A stretch of 64,000 nt of DNA from Moesziomyces globuligerus. Its lineage: Eukaryota; Basidiomycota; Ustilaginomycetes; Ustilaginales; Ustilaginaceae. Of the stretch, positions 1 through 9,446 are shown piece after piece. The stretch is from NCBI GenBank assembly GCA_030849465.1, contig JARVLF010000003.1:496001-560000 (forward strand), given 5' to 3'. Made by a program: the position numbers and the translations under genes. Positions within the stretch are counted from its first letter, which is position 1; each line of letters opens with the position of its first letter. The notes beneath the pieces are model-generated. The model was not told the DNA's origin. It was given only the letters and a program-made list of their open reading frames with translations, and did no database searches.

Positions 1-38
1 AGCAGCACGGCCAGCGTCTTGAGACCTGGAAGCCGCAT
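1..38 (-). CDS. 5' end of a gene running off the left edge (possible signal peptide)
   Basis: On the minus strand an ATG at 38-36 opens a frame that stays open to the window edge (12 full codons). It reads MRLPGLKTLAVL: a short basic start followed by a hydrophobic run, as in a signal peptide or N-terminal anchor. Nothing else of the gene is visible, so neither function nor the start can be confirmed. It would point away from the long non-coding stretch to its right. Confidence 0.3.
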   Translation of the reverse strand, partial: MRLPGLKTLAVL

Positions 39-3000
39 GTTGTCGAAAAGATGCAAGAAGATTCAGGGATAGCTTTCAGGACAACACACAAACGATTGGA
101 GGCTGAACTATATATGTGGCCGCATCATCGTGGACATCCGAATGCGAGCCAAGGGCGAGGTACAGCAGCGGATGAGTGGACGAGTCAAGCACGTGTGATG
201 CTATTTCTGCCACACGGCTGTAGCCCGATTTCGCAGCGTTACAGTATGGAAGAGCGGGGCAAAGGCGTGGGGGCCCGGCGACTTTGTTTGTTCAGGAAGC
301 AGCTGCCAAGCCCAGCGGCCAGAAGGGGCAACGTCACTGTCGCATGTGGAGCATCTGGTGCGAGGTCACCATGTCTCAGACGGCCCAAATTTTTTCCTTC
401 GCGGGGACGCTTTCATGCGGGCAGAAGCCAAGCAGCCTTCTATGGCCCGCGCAACCTTGGTGCGGGCCTCCACGGCGGTCGTACCGGTCAGCAGCTGCAC
501 GTCGAGACCAGGCACATCCGGCTTGCACCGCCGTAGCTTCTTGAGCTGCTGGAATGTGCAATTGGGCAAGGGAGCATGGGGAGGGTGGGAGGGGAAGATT
601 CTCGGTCGAATTGCGTGTTCGGATGGCGAGTAGAGCTCGGCTGGGAGGGGCCACGAGCTGTGCAACGGCCGAAGCGGGGTTGGGCGAGCGGGTCGACATG
701 AACGGTGTGGGCAAGCGAGGTATCTGCATGGCTGGCGATGCGTGGGTTGGCTGGCGAGCGTTCCTGGCCACGATCTGCTGGTGTGCAAGAGCACGTTGGT
801 GCCGACCGTGCTCGGTTAGCCATGTCGAGTTGGTGAACCGCCAGCAACGTACGCGATCGTCGGGGCAAGCACGAGCGTATGAGCGGTCACAGTCTCGTGT
901 GGCAGGGCAAGATCGCATCACGAGGGCGAGTGGAGCTCTAATCGTACGCCATGTTTGCGGCGTGTGATTAAGACTCGCCGTGTGACGGCACTGAGCGGGT
1001 GTCGGATGCGGATTTCGAGCTCCGCAACGTGCCAGCTGAGGTCTCGTGGGTCTCGCGTCGCTCGTCGTCATTGTCGCCCTCCTACGACTGCCCGAGACTG
1101 AGCCATCGCAAAGCCTGTCGACGGTCCATGGCTACTCAAGCCGGCCGACAGGCAAAGCTAGGAGGACTGTGGAAGGCCGTAGCACAGCGTAAAATGGAGT
1201 GGCCGGTAGTTATGTCCAGCCTTGAGGCGTGCATGCTGCTTGGCGCCGAGAGTTTCGAGGTGGGAGGAACGGTTGTCAAGGGCCATGGCGAAGGACTCGC
1301 TTCTTGCGCCGTGACGTCGGCGTGCGTTTCGGCCTCTTGACTGGGGAAAACATGGCGAGCCGATCGCCGATGCAGGCTCGCAATGCCAAAAGGCAGAGAT
1401 CCGATCCGTGCTTTGTGCGGAGATGTTAAGACGCAGTCAGGGGTTGTGCATGTCCAGAGCCATCGCTCGGAAAGGCCCGCCGCTGATCCGCGGATGCACG
1501 GCTCTGCAAGTCGCATGGTGGTTTGATCGGCAAATCCTGTTCTGAACCAGGATGCGGCTTGTGGCGCAGGTACCGAAGGGCGGCGGCGTGAGTGAGCAGC
1601 TGATGGCGGTACCGATCGACACGAACGGCACGATGATCAGTGACGTGGGCGGCGGGACGAAACGACGACGACGACGATGGGCGCTTGCTCCATGGACGAG
1701 GAGGCGGAGGGGCTGAGCGCGGAGAGGTGCGCGCGGGTTGGTGGGGACCAGTTGGGGACCGGTTGGGATTTGCCGGGAGATGGACCAGGCGGCAACGGCC
1801 GAAGCTGGCGAGCTCGCGAAATTGAAATTTGCTGGATGGTGCCGCCTTTCGGAGATGAGCCGCGCTCTGACACACGCCGCCTGACACGCTGTTGACTGGC
1901 CGACTGACGGTTTTACAGGCGCCTCCCACCCATCCAGACCCACACGCACACATGGGCGAGCTGAGAAGCCATGCCCCCACCTGCGCCGATGCGTCAACAG
2001 GGCCAGCCGGCCAACCCAACGCAATCCAATCCCAATCCCACGCACGCGGCACTTCCGATTGCTCTTTGCCGTCGAGGCTGAGCATGGTCGGAAAATGCGG
2101 ACTTGAGCGCCGATGATCCGAGCCTACAGTATTGTATTGCGCTGCCCGTCCAGATCGCGGCCAGCCTGGGAGAGAACTTGACATGGTCGGATGAAATCGC
2201 CATCGGAATGCAATGTTGCGCGCTCGGCCGTCGATTCTTGCATTGCCGTCCTTCTTGCGCCCCTTGGCAGCGGCTCGGAGCGGGCGCGGCGTGCTAGAAT
2301 AGTCGAGGCGCGCTGCAAAGGCTCGTTTTTTCGCAAGTTGACCGGCAAGCCAGCCAGCCCACAATGGCAGGGGCCTTAGTGCCGGCTTACTTCCGAGGCG
2401 TGAGCGTGGATGCGCGATTGCTTTTGCATACCTTACGGACCAATTCAACCGATCCGTCGGCCACTTGATCCGCGGCCTCTCGCCTCCCACCTTGGCGCAA
2501 GCTCCGTCCGCGCTCTCATTCGGCGCAAAAGGGGGCGGGCCTCAGTTTCCCGTGCTCGCACACGACCAAGAGCCAAGAGCACAGCACGACGCACGCTAAT
2601 CTGTGAATCTGTGAATCAGGGCGCAGTGCAAGATGGCATTGTGATTGTCTGCTGTAGATGGAAGGCGCTCCGTTGCAGCCTAGGTTATCATCGGTAGGCG
2701 TCCGCTCCACTTTGAAGCCCCTCCCACGTCGGCATCAGCTGGCCTTTCTCCCTCGCTCGCTCCCTCTCCCGACCCAAGCTCATCTCCTCGGGTCCCTCCG
2801 AACTGCCCCTGTGGACTGGCCGTGGTTCATCGGACTCGACCCGGATCGCTCGCCTGGCTCATAGTTCTCACGCCAAATCACTGCGTGCAATCACAATTGG
2901 GCGCCCTGACACTTCATCCCCTGCATCCACATTCACCTTTACGTTCCCCTCCCAGCAACGGCCTACCACGACTGCCTCGCTCTACCCGACTGCGCTCGCT

Positions 3001-3178
3001 CGCCTCGACTCAGCCTGGCTCCATCCTCATCGGAGCTGCGCCGAAAGCGTTGGCAACAAAGCCTTGGGCCACTCGCATCATTACCCATCAGCATCACCAA
3101 CCGCACCACCATCTCCCTTCCGTGATGCCCTTGCCCTGATAGCTGCAATCGAGCATCCCACCCCACCCCCTCGCCACC
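39..3178. other. Long stretch without a convincing gene
   Basis: Several overlapping open frames cross this 3.1 kb on both strands. Their translations are rich in Arg, Pro, Ser and Trp with no recognisable motif, as expected from GC-rich non-coding DNA. A short GAC/ACG trinucleotide run lies near 1662-1677. The last ~450 bases (2700-3178) are strongly C/T-rich on the plus strand and end in a good start context (gccaccATGG), so they are probably the promoter and 5' leader of the gene at 3179. Confidence 0.5.
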
Positions 3179-5941
3179 ATGGACAGCGCCTCGGGAGCGA
3201 GTCGAAAGCGCACTTTGACCCATTCCCGCCCATCCTCGCCCACCACATCCAAGCATCCCCGGAGATCACCGCCATCGGAACCTCGGTCCAGCTTGCCTCC
3301 ACTCTGCACCAACGATCCCGCTTCCGCCCTTGCTCATAAGCCCACCACACCTCGCGTTTGTCCCTCCGAAGCTGCATCGTCATCATCTTCGTCTTCGTCA
3401 TCGTCATGCGCGCGCACCAACTCGGATCCGTTCCCGCGCTACGAGCTTGGCATCCCCCATCTTGACGTGCTACTTCCTTTCCGCGATGGCCTCGACCTTC
3501 TGCACGCCTACCACCACGGCGTCGGCTGGATCAACACCCCCGTCGATCGCACCACCCTCCTCGAGACGCTCGAAGAGGCCGAACGTCATGGCGCCACCTC
3601 GATCCACCCGCATCGCCTCGCGTGCCTCCTCGCCGCCCTCGCGCTCGGCGAGCTTTTCGCTCCATGCTTCCCTTCCTCCATCCCATCCTCTTCGCGTCAC
3701 GCCGCACACTCCTCCTCCAAACGCGGCCGCATCTGGTTCGGCGTCGCCTCGGCTTGCCTCGCCGGATCGCGCTCCGATGTCGACCTCATGCACAGCCCAA
3801 CCCCGGACGCCTGCTCCGCGCTCTACTTGATGTCCATCTACCTCCTCTGCTCCAACGACGACGAGCTCTTCCAGCGCTCCCACGGCCTCACCGGTCTCGC
3901 CCTCATCCTCGCAAAGGCCGCCCTCGTCCCCTCGTGCCTCCCCTCGTCCCGCAACACTTCACCGCCGAACCTCACCACTTCCGCCTCGTCCCACGCCAAC
4001 CTCTCCGTCCCCTGGCAACCCGTTCCCGCCAACACTACCCACGCCGCAGATCACGACCGCCTTCAGTGCAACCGCCTTCTCAGCGATCTCATCTTCCATC
4101 TCCAGTGCCAGATCCTCACCCTCGCACTCCCCTGCACCACGAGCCTCAACGCCACCAAGACGCCAGCTTCGTCGCTCGCGAATCTGCCCGACGTGCCGAC
4201 GATCCAGGCCATCTGGACCGCCTTTGGCACGCCGCTCTACGCCAGCATCGACGCCTTTGGCAACCGCTACAGCCCCAACATCTTCCACAACTGGAAGCTC
4301 GGCCTGGCCGACCTCATGCACCAGGTCTCGTCCCTCACCAACCAGATCGCGGCCGCCGACATCGCAGCCTCCTCGGCAGCAACCCAACACGCAAAGCGAG
4401 GCCACGAGGGCTCGCTGTCGGCGGTGGTCACGCCGACGCTGCCTGAGCATGCGCAGATCATCAAGCTCGACGAGCGCATCCGACGCTACCAAGCCAGCCT
4501 GCCCGATTTCCTCCTCCTCCACCGGCCGCTCCCCGTCGAGATGGCCGGCAAGGTCGACGAGGACGAGCTGGCCCAGATCATCTGCCAGCGCCACATGGCG
4601 TGCTCCATCGTCCACCGCATGCTCATGGCCCTCCACCGCCCCTGGTTCCTCTCGGCCCTCGCTAACAAGTCTGGCCCTCCGCTCGCCACCGGCAAGTCCA
4701 AGGCGGGGCCAGACGAGCGCGCGGCCGAGCCGGCGGAAGCTTCGATCGAGGTTGGGCAGCCGTCGGCGTCGTGCATGTACTCGCTCTCGGCGGTTCTGCG
4801 CTCGGCGACGTGGCAGACCGAGACGTTTGCCAGCGCCACGGCGTGTGCGCCGCCGCAGGCGCTCGCCTGGTGGCAGTTTACCAACAACGCGCTCGCCGCC
4901 GCCGTCGTCCAGGCCACTGCGCTGCTCCGGCTGTGCGGGTCGAGCCAGGCAGCGGCGGAGGCGGCGCCGGCGCACGAAGCAGAGCGGAGCACGTCGACGT
5001 CGCAGTTCCACAGGCAGGTGCGCACGGATCTGGACAAGAACGTCTGCTCCTTCCAGAACGTCGCCAAGCGCTGCAAGCTCGCCGCGCGCGCGCTGCCCTT
5101 TCTCCAGCGCGTGTGTGCCGCCATCGACACGGGTCGCTGCAAGTCCAAACCGCAGCCTGCGCTCGCCACCGACGCGCTCCAGACGAGCCCGATGACGGAG
5201 GTGGTCACCAACGCACCGGGTCAAGTCGATGTGTGCGGCCTCGGCAGCAAGGACAAGGAACCGGCGGCTTCTCAGTTCAACAGTCCCATGCATCTCAACA
5301 TCAGCACCAGCATTCGCGACAGCATCAGCAATCCGCAGTCCCGCACGTTCAGCAGCAACAGTCACGGTCGTCTCGACGCCACGGAGAGGGAAACGAGGAA
5401 GGAGCGCGACGAGGTCGCCAGTGGGCGCAGCAGCTCGTGGCACAGCGCCAGTGGCGACGACGAGGCGTGGGGCGGCGAGCGTCGTGCCTCGTCGGCCAAC
5501 TCGCGCGCGGGCTCGGAGCTCGAGGCCATCTTTGGGCCGATTGCCGAGGGTCTGGAGCCGGCGGATTCGGCTGCGGCCGCGCCGCGCACGGCTGCGGGGC
5601 AGGCCAAGCCGTTCTACCGCCAGAACTGGGACTCGATCCCCGTCACGCGCGTCGAGCAGCCGCCGCCGCACAGCGATGCCGGCTCCTCGTCTTCGGGGAC
5701 GATGCCCATCACACCCGCCGCTACGCCGGGATCGAGGTCCCCACGCATCGACGCAGGTACGCTCCCCGATGTCCAGGGCACGCCCAACTGCGTCAGGGCA
5801 GACCAAGGCGCGGCCGAGGCGGCGTCGGGCAAGAAGAAGGCGAGCTTCGAATCGGATCTGGTGCTCCAGTGCATCCGATTCTGGCAGCCCGACTTGGCCC
5901 CCACCCCGCCTCGCTCGGCCTTGGCGACCACCAATCCGTAG
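3179..5941 (+). CDS. Fungal-specific transcription factor domain protein lacking a zinc cluster
   Basis: Encodes 920 aa in one exon, starting in the context gccaccATGG. The N-terminal ~85 residues are Ser/Pro/Arg-rich. From about residue 88 the protein resembles the middle homology region of Zn2Cys6 regulators (Fungal_trans type): a PHLDVLLPFRDGLDLLHAYHHGVGWINTP-like opening (residues ~92-120), then helical segments to about residue 560. The C-terminal third is low-complexity Ser/Thr/Pro. No CX2CX6C cluster is present at the N-terminus or in any upstream frame I checked, so DNA binding is not evident. It may be a co-regulator, or a missed 5' exon may carry the cluster. The gene is convergent with the flavin monooxygenase, with stops about 100 bp apart. 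The family call is from recognition, not alignment. Confidence 0.75.
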   Translation: MDSASGASRKRTLTHSRPSSPTTSKHPRRSPPSEPRSSLPPLCTNDPASALAHKPTTPRVCPSEAASSSSSSSSSSCARTNSDPFPRYELGIPHLDVLLPFRDGLDLLHAYHHGVGWINTPVDRTTLLETLEEAERHGATSIHPHRLACLLAALALGELFAPCFPSSIPSSSRHAAHSSSKRGRIWFGVASACLAGSRSDVDLMHSPTPDACSALYLMSIYLLCSNDDELFQRSHGLTGLALILAKAALVPSCLPSSRNTSPPNLTTSASSHANLSVPWQPVPANTTHAADHDRLQCNRLLSDLIFHLQCQILTLALPCTTSLNATKTPASSLANLPDVPTIQAIWTAFGTPLYASIDAFGNRYSPNIFHNWKLGLADLMHQVSSLTNQIAAADIAASSAATQHAKRGHEGSLSAVVTPTLPEHAQIIKLDERIRRYQASLPDFLLLHRPLPVEMAGKVDEDELAQIICQRHMACSIVHRMLMALHRPWFLSALANKSGPPLATGKSKAGPDERAAEPAEASIEVGQPSASCMYSLSAVLRSATWQTETFASATACAPPQALAWWQFTNNALAAAVVQATALLRLCGSSQAAAEAAPAHEAERSTSTSQFHRQVRTDLDKNVCSFQNVAKRCKLAARALPFLQRVCAAIDTGRCKSKPQPALATDALQTSPMTEVVTNAPGQVDVCGLGSKDKEPAASQFNSPMHLNISTSIRDSISNPQSRTFSSNSHGRLDATERETRKERDEVASGRSSSWHSASGDDEAWGGERRASSANSRAGSELEAIFGPIAEGLEPADSAAAAPRTAAGQAKPFYRQNWDSIPVTRVEQPPPHSDAGSSSSGTMPITPAATPGSRSPRIDAGTLPDVQGTPNCVRADQGAAEAASGKKKASFESDLVLQCIRFWQPDLAPTPPRSALATTNP

Positions 5942-6045
5942 ACGCGCACTCACACCCACGGCACAGTCGAATAGAATCACTACCAAGACCAAATTTTCAT
6001 GTTTTTGGAGACGGCGATCGCGCGTCGAAGTGCATTGCACTGGGA

Positions 6046-7593
6046 TCAGTCGAGAGTGGGGGGGTCCTGGCCAGCCTTCCAGGTGAACTTGGAGGCGTAG
6101 TGGTCGTTGCGGAAGCGTGTCTGGCCGAGGCCGTAGAGTTTTTCGCGCGAGGTGGAGCCGATCTTTTCGTTGATGCCGAATCCGCTCTTTGGGCCTTGGT
6201 CGGGGGTGAGGGGTTGGGGCTGTTGTGGGTGTGGGTAGTCGTTCCAGACGAGGCCGCGGCGTTTGAGGATGGGGACGACGAGGGTTACAAAGTCTTCAAA
6301 CGTGCCTGGGGCGAGGGTGTAGGCGAGGTTAAAGCCGTCGACACCGGCCTTTTGGACCCATTCCTCGAGCTGATCTGCGATAGATTCGGGACCGCCTACG
6401 ATCGTCGGGCCTAGACCGCCGAGTTTGATCTTGTTGGCAACGGCGGCCTTGTTCCACTTGGGCACCGAGGGGTCTTGGGTGGCAAAATTCTCGACCGCCG
6501 ACTTGATCGCGTTGCTCTCGGTGGCTCGCAGCTCTTCGTCGTCGTCGTATGTCGAGAGATCGATCCCGGTCCAGCCTCCGAAGAGCGCCAGAGCACCTTC
6601 GTCCGATCCGTGCGCAAGGTGCTCGGCGTACTTCTGCTGCGCCTCTTCATCCGTCTTGCCGATGATGGGACACAGCAGAGCTAGCACCTTGAGCGATGCA
6701 GGATCACGACCAGCAGCAGCCGCACCGGATCGCGCAGCATCGACGCGCTTCTTGGCAACGTCGGGCTTGTGCGCAGCGATGAAGATGACTTCGGCATGCT
6801 TGGCTGCGAACGCCATCCCCGGACCGGACGAGCCAGCTTGGTAGATCACAGGTGACCTCTGCGGAGAGGGTTCGCAGATATGAGGTCCAGGGACCGACTC
6901 GTAATACTTGCCCGTGTGGTTGATCTGCCTCACGCGCTCGGGCCTCGTGTAGACCGGCTTGCCCGCATCGTGCACGACCGCATCGTCGGCCCACGAGCTC
7001 TCCCAGAGCTTGTAGACCACGTCCATGTACTCGTCGGCCACCTCGTAGCGTTTGGCGTGCAGCTCCTGGTTCTTGGCACCAAACTGTCTCGCCGCCGAAT
7101 CCAGATAGCCCGTCACGACGTTCCAGCCCACGCGTCCGTTGGTCAGATGGTCGAGCGTCGAAAAGCGACGGGCGAGCTCGTACGGGTGCACGTACGACGT
7201 GGTCGCCGTGATGCCAAACGAGAGGTGCGTCGTGGCAGCCGCCATGGCCGAGATCAGCAGCAGCGGATCGATGACGGGAAACTGAGCGCCCGACGAGAGC
7301 GCCGCATCGAGGTTGCCTGCGTAGACGTCGTAGCCGCCCAACACATCGGCAAGGAAGAGGCCGTCGAAATGGCCCGACTCTAGCAGCTTGGCATGGTCCA
7401 CCCAGTACGAGAGCTTGTTGTGATACCGACTGCGGTCCGCTGCGTGCGTCCACAGGCCGGGAGACTGGTGGCCTGAACAGCCCATCATGAACGCGTACAG
7501 GATCATGCGCTTCTTCTCGCCCGTACCGTTGCCCTCGCTGCCCAGATGGAGCTGCGAAAGGCTGGCTTCGTTCGTGGCAGTCGGCGGCGTCAT
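6046..7593 (-). CDS. NtaA/SnaA/DszA-type FMN-dependent monooxygenase
   Basis: Encodes 515 aa, close to the usual 430-500 aa of the nitrilotriacetate/pristinamycin/dibenzothiophene-sulfone monooxygenase group in the bacterial luciferase-like superfamily. These TIM-barrel enzymes use reduced FMN supplied by a separate reductase. Family segments are clear: the opening strand after ~30 residues (ILYAFMMG), SHFDGLFLADVLG-like text, DPLLLISAMAAATTHLSFG, the SYVHPYELARRFSTLDHLTNGRVGWNVVTG block, and SPVIYQAGSSGPG, with TIVGGPESIADQLEEW near the C-terminus. The substrate cannot be told; such fungal enzymes are usually linked to organosulfur or xenobiotic degradation. There is no targeting signal and no intron. 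The family is widespread in fungi and thought to be of bacterial origin, but nothing here shows a recent transfer. Confidence 0.88.
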   Translation of the reverse strand: MTPPTATNEASLSQLHLGSEGNGTGEKKRMILYAFMMGCSGHQSPGLWTHAADRSRYHNKLSYWVDHAKLLESGHFDGLFLADVLGGYDVYAGNLDAALSSGAQFPVIDPLLLISAMAAATTHLSFGITATTSYVHPYELARRFSTLDHLTNGRVGWNVVTGYLDSAARQFGAKNQELHAKRYEVADEYMDVVYKLWESSWADDAVVHDAGKPVYTRPERVRQINHTGKYYESVPGPHICEPSPQRSPVIYQAGSSGPGMAFAAKHAEVIFIAAHKPDVAKKRVDAARSGAAAAGRDPASLKVLALLCPIIGKTDEEAQQKYAEHLAHGSDEGALALFGGWTGIDLSTYDDDEELRATESNAIKSAVENFATQDPSVPKWNKAAVANKIKLGGLGPTIVGGPESIADQLEEWVQKAGVDGFNLAYTLAPGTFEDFVTLVVPILKRRGLVWNDYPHPQQPQPLTPDQGPKSGFGINEKIGSTSREKLYGLGQTRFRNDHYASKFTWKAGQDPPTLD

Positions 7594-8318
7594 GCTTGGC
7601 AGCTCACAAAGGTGGTGGTTTGTACAGAAGCAGACAATGATGGAATCAACCTAGCCTTGGGGCTTTTAAACTTCCGGAAACGCTCCCGCTTTCAACCGCT
7701 CTACCTTTTAAGCTCCCAGCTGCCCCGTTGCCTGGTGAGATCTAGAAGAAGCCCAGCCTCTGGAGATCCGGTGTGCACCGCGTGGGCCTGTGCACGACCG
7801 GACTGCCGATACGGCAGTCTGGCTGCGGGGGTTGCTGATCCACAGATGGCGCCATCCCGCGGCGCGAGCTAGCAGGCATAGCGTGCGGATCGCCGCACCT
7901 TTGTCGAGATGGCTATCACAGCGGGAGGCGACATGGGGTGCGAGTGGGTCGAATGGCGGGGAAAGCGGCTTCGCAAGCGAAATGGCACTAAGGCTGGGGG
8001 CGATTAGACAGATGGCGTGCGAACGAGTGGTCAAGCTGTCCAACATGGCCTACTTTGCGCCTTTCGCACGCCATCCTCGCCGCCACTCGCACAACTCCGC
8101 TCTAACACAGGAATCGCCATCGATCGAGAATCGGGCAGCCCGATGGACTGTCGCGTCTCCACACGAGCTCGGACGGCAGAGATGCCCGGCCGGATCCCGA
8201 CTCATAACCTCCGCTTTGGGGCTTCTTTCGGGACAATGTCCACACCCTCGACCCGACCACTTCAGACGATGCACCCATAGACGGCTCTAGGATAGATAGC
8301 TCGATAGATTAGAAGGTC
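7594..8318. other. Divergent promoter region
   Basis: This 725 bp lies between the starts of two divergently transcribed genes (monooxygenase to the left, mitochondrial carrier to the right). Short open frames here have no recognisable motifs. I see no RNA gene or repeat; it probably holds both promoters. Confidence 0.5.
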
Positions 8319-9359
8319 ATGGCGTCAGAGGGGTCGTCGCCATCGGCGCTGGTCGACTTTCTCGCCGGCACGGCGGGCGGCATCGCCTCTCTCCTCGCCG
8401 GCCATCCGTTTGACACGGTCAAGACCCGACTCCAAGCCCAGCCCTCGGCTGCCTCGCTCGAGGTCGCCAGCCCGATCGAAACGCCCCGGACCGCGTCAGC
8501 ATCTTCGTCGCGCATGGTCGGGGCGTACAAGTCGATGCCGTCGCCGTCCTCGGCGATCCTCAGCTATGCGCAAGTGCAGCCGGCTGCTTTTTCTGCTGGG
8601 GCGGTCTCGGCGCCCGTGTATCGGTCGGCTACGGACGCGTTTCGGATCATCGTGCGCGAGGAACGCATCGCCGGGCTGTACAAGGGCGTCACCTCGCCCA
8701 TGCTCGGCGTGGCGGTGATGAACGCCTCGATCTTTGGCCTGTACAGCCTCTCGCTGCGGTACGAGCGCGAGCACGGCGTGCTGGCCGGCTACCCGATCAC
8801 GCAGGTGCTGATCGCAGGCATGCTGAGCGGGCTCGGTAGCTCGCTCATCACTGCGCCCATCGATCTGATCAAGATCCGCGAACAGATGACCACGCATGCG
8901 CGGCCCAGCACCTGGAGTGTCTTCCGCGACGTGCTCCGCAACGAGGGACTCGTCCGCGGCGTCTATCGCGGTTGGTGCACTACCGCGGTGAGGGATCTGG
9001 GCTACGGGCCGTACTTTGCTGCGTACGAACTCCTCAATGCCAGCATCAGAGACGCGACAGGCAGGCCGTTGACCAACGTCGATATGGCGGTCAGCGGCGC
9101 CGTCGCAGGCGTCGTAGCCTGGGTCAGCACCTTCTGGGCCGACGTGATCAAGACCAAGATTCAAGCCACGCGAGCCGTTGATGACAAGCGCAGAGGCAGT
9201 CTCTTCTGGACCACCGCTAGACAGACCTACCGCGCTGGAGGTTGGCGCGCCTTCTTCGTCGGCGTCGGCCCTACGGTGCTGCGGGCGCTGCCCGTCAACG
9301 CCGTCCTGTTCGTGACGTACGAGTCGACCAAGTCGTTCCTCATCTCACACGGACTTTAG
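8319..9359 (+). CDS. Mitochondrial carrier family (SLC25) transporter
   Basis: Encodes 346 aa with the three-repeat architecture of inner-membrane solute carriers. Signature motifs follow each odd helix: HPFDTVKTR at about residues 29-37, APIDLIKIREQ near 184-194, and WADVIKTKIQATR near 272-284. The middle part (LGVAVMNASIFGLY) and the end (RALPVNAVLFVTYES) resemble the carnitine/acylcarnitine and basic amino acid branch (CAC/ORT/Ymc type), so a carboxylate or amino acid substrate is a reasonable inference. The third repeat has Trp where the canonical PX[DE]XX[KR] motif has Pro. An extra Ser-rich loop of ~50 residues follows the first signature. The gene is single-exon and convergent with the protease gene, with about 90 bp between stops. 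Confidence 0.9.
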   Translation: MASEGSSPSALVDFLAGTAGGIASLLAGHPFDTVKTRLQAQPSAASLEVASPIETPRTASASSSRMVGAYKSMPSPSSAILSYAQVQPAAFSAGAVSAPVYRSATDAFRIIVREERIAGLYKGVTSPMLGVAVMNASIFGLYSLSLRYEREHGVLAGYPITQVLIAGMLSGLGSSLITAPIDLIKIREQMTTHARPSTWSVFRDVLRNEGLVRGVYRGWCTTAVRDLGYGPYFAAYELLNASIRDATGRPLTNVDMAVSGAVAGVVAWVSTFWADVIKTKIQATRAVDDKRRGSLFWTTARQTYRAGGWRAFFVGVGPTVLRALPVNAVLFVTYESTKSFLISHGL

Positions 9360-9446
9360 TCTTGCACATTGCCTGTACTTGTACGTCGACACACTGGAGC
9401 TGGATTGCAAACATCGAGCGCGGGGTCGCGGTGCGGTGCGCACGCT

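Noticed and set aside
1426..2490. A 354-aa minus-strand open frame in the left gap
   Set aside because: Starts with an unlikely context, is rich in Trp, Pro, Arg and Ser, overlaps other frames on both strands and has no recognisable segment. It looks like chance openness.
3959..6040. A 693-aa minus-strand open frame
   Set aside because: Antisense to the transcription-factor-domain gene; composition is low-complexity Arg/Gly/Val and no domain is visible.
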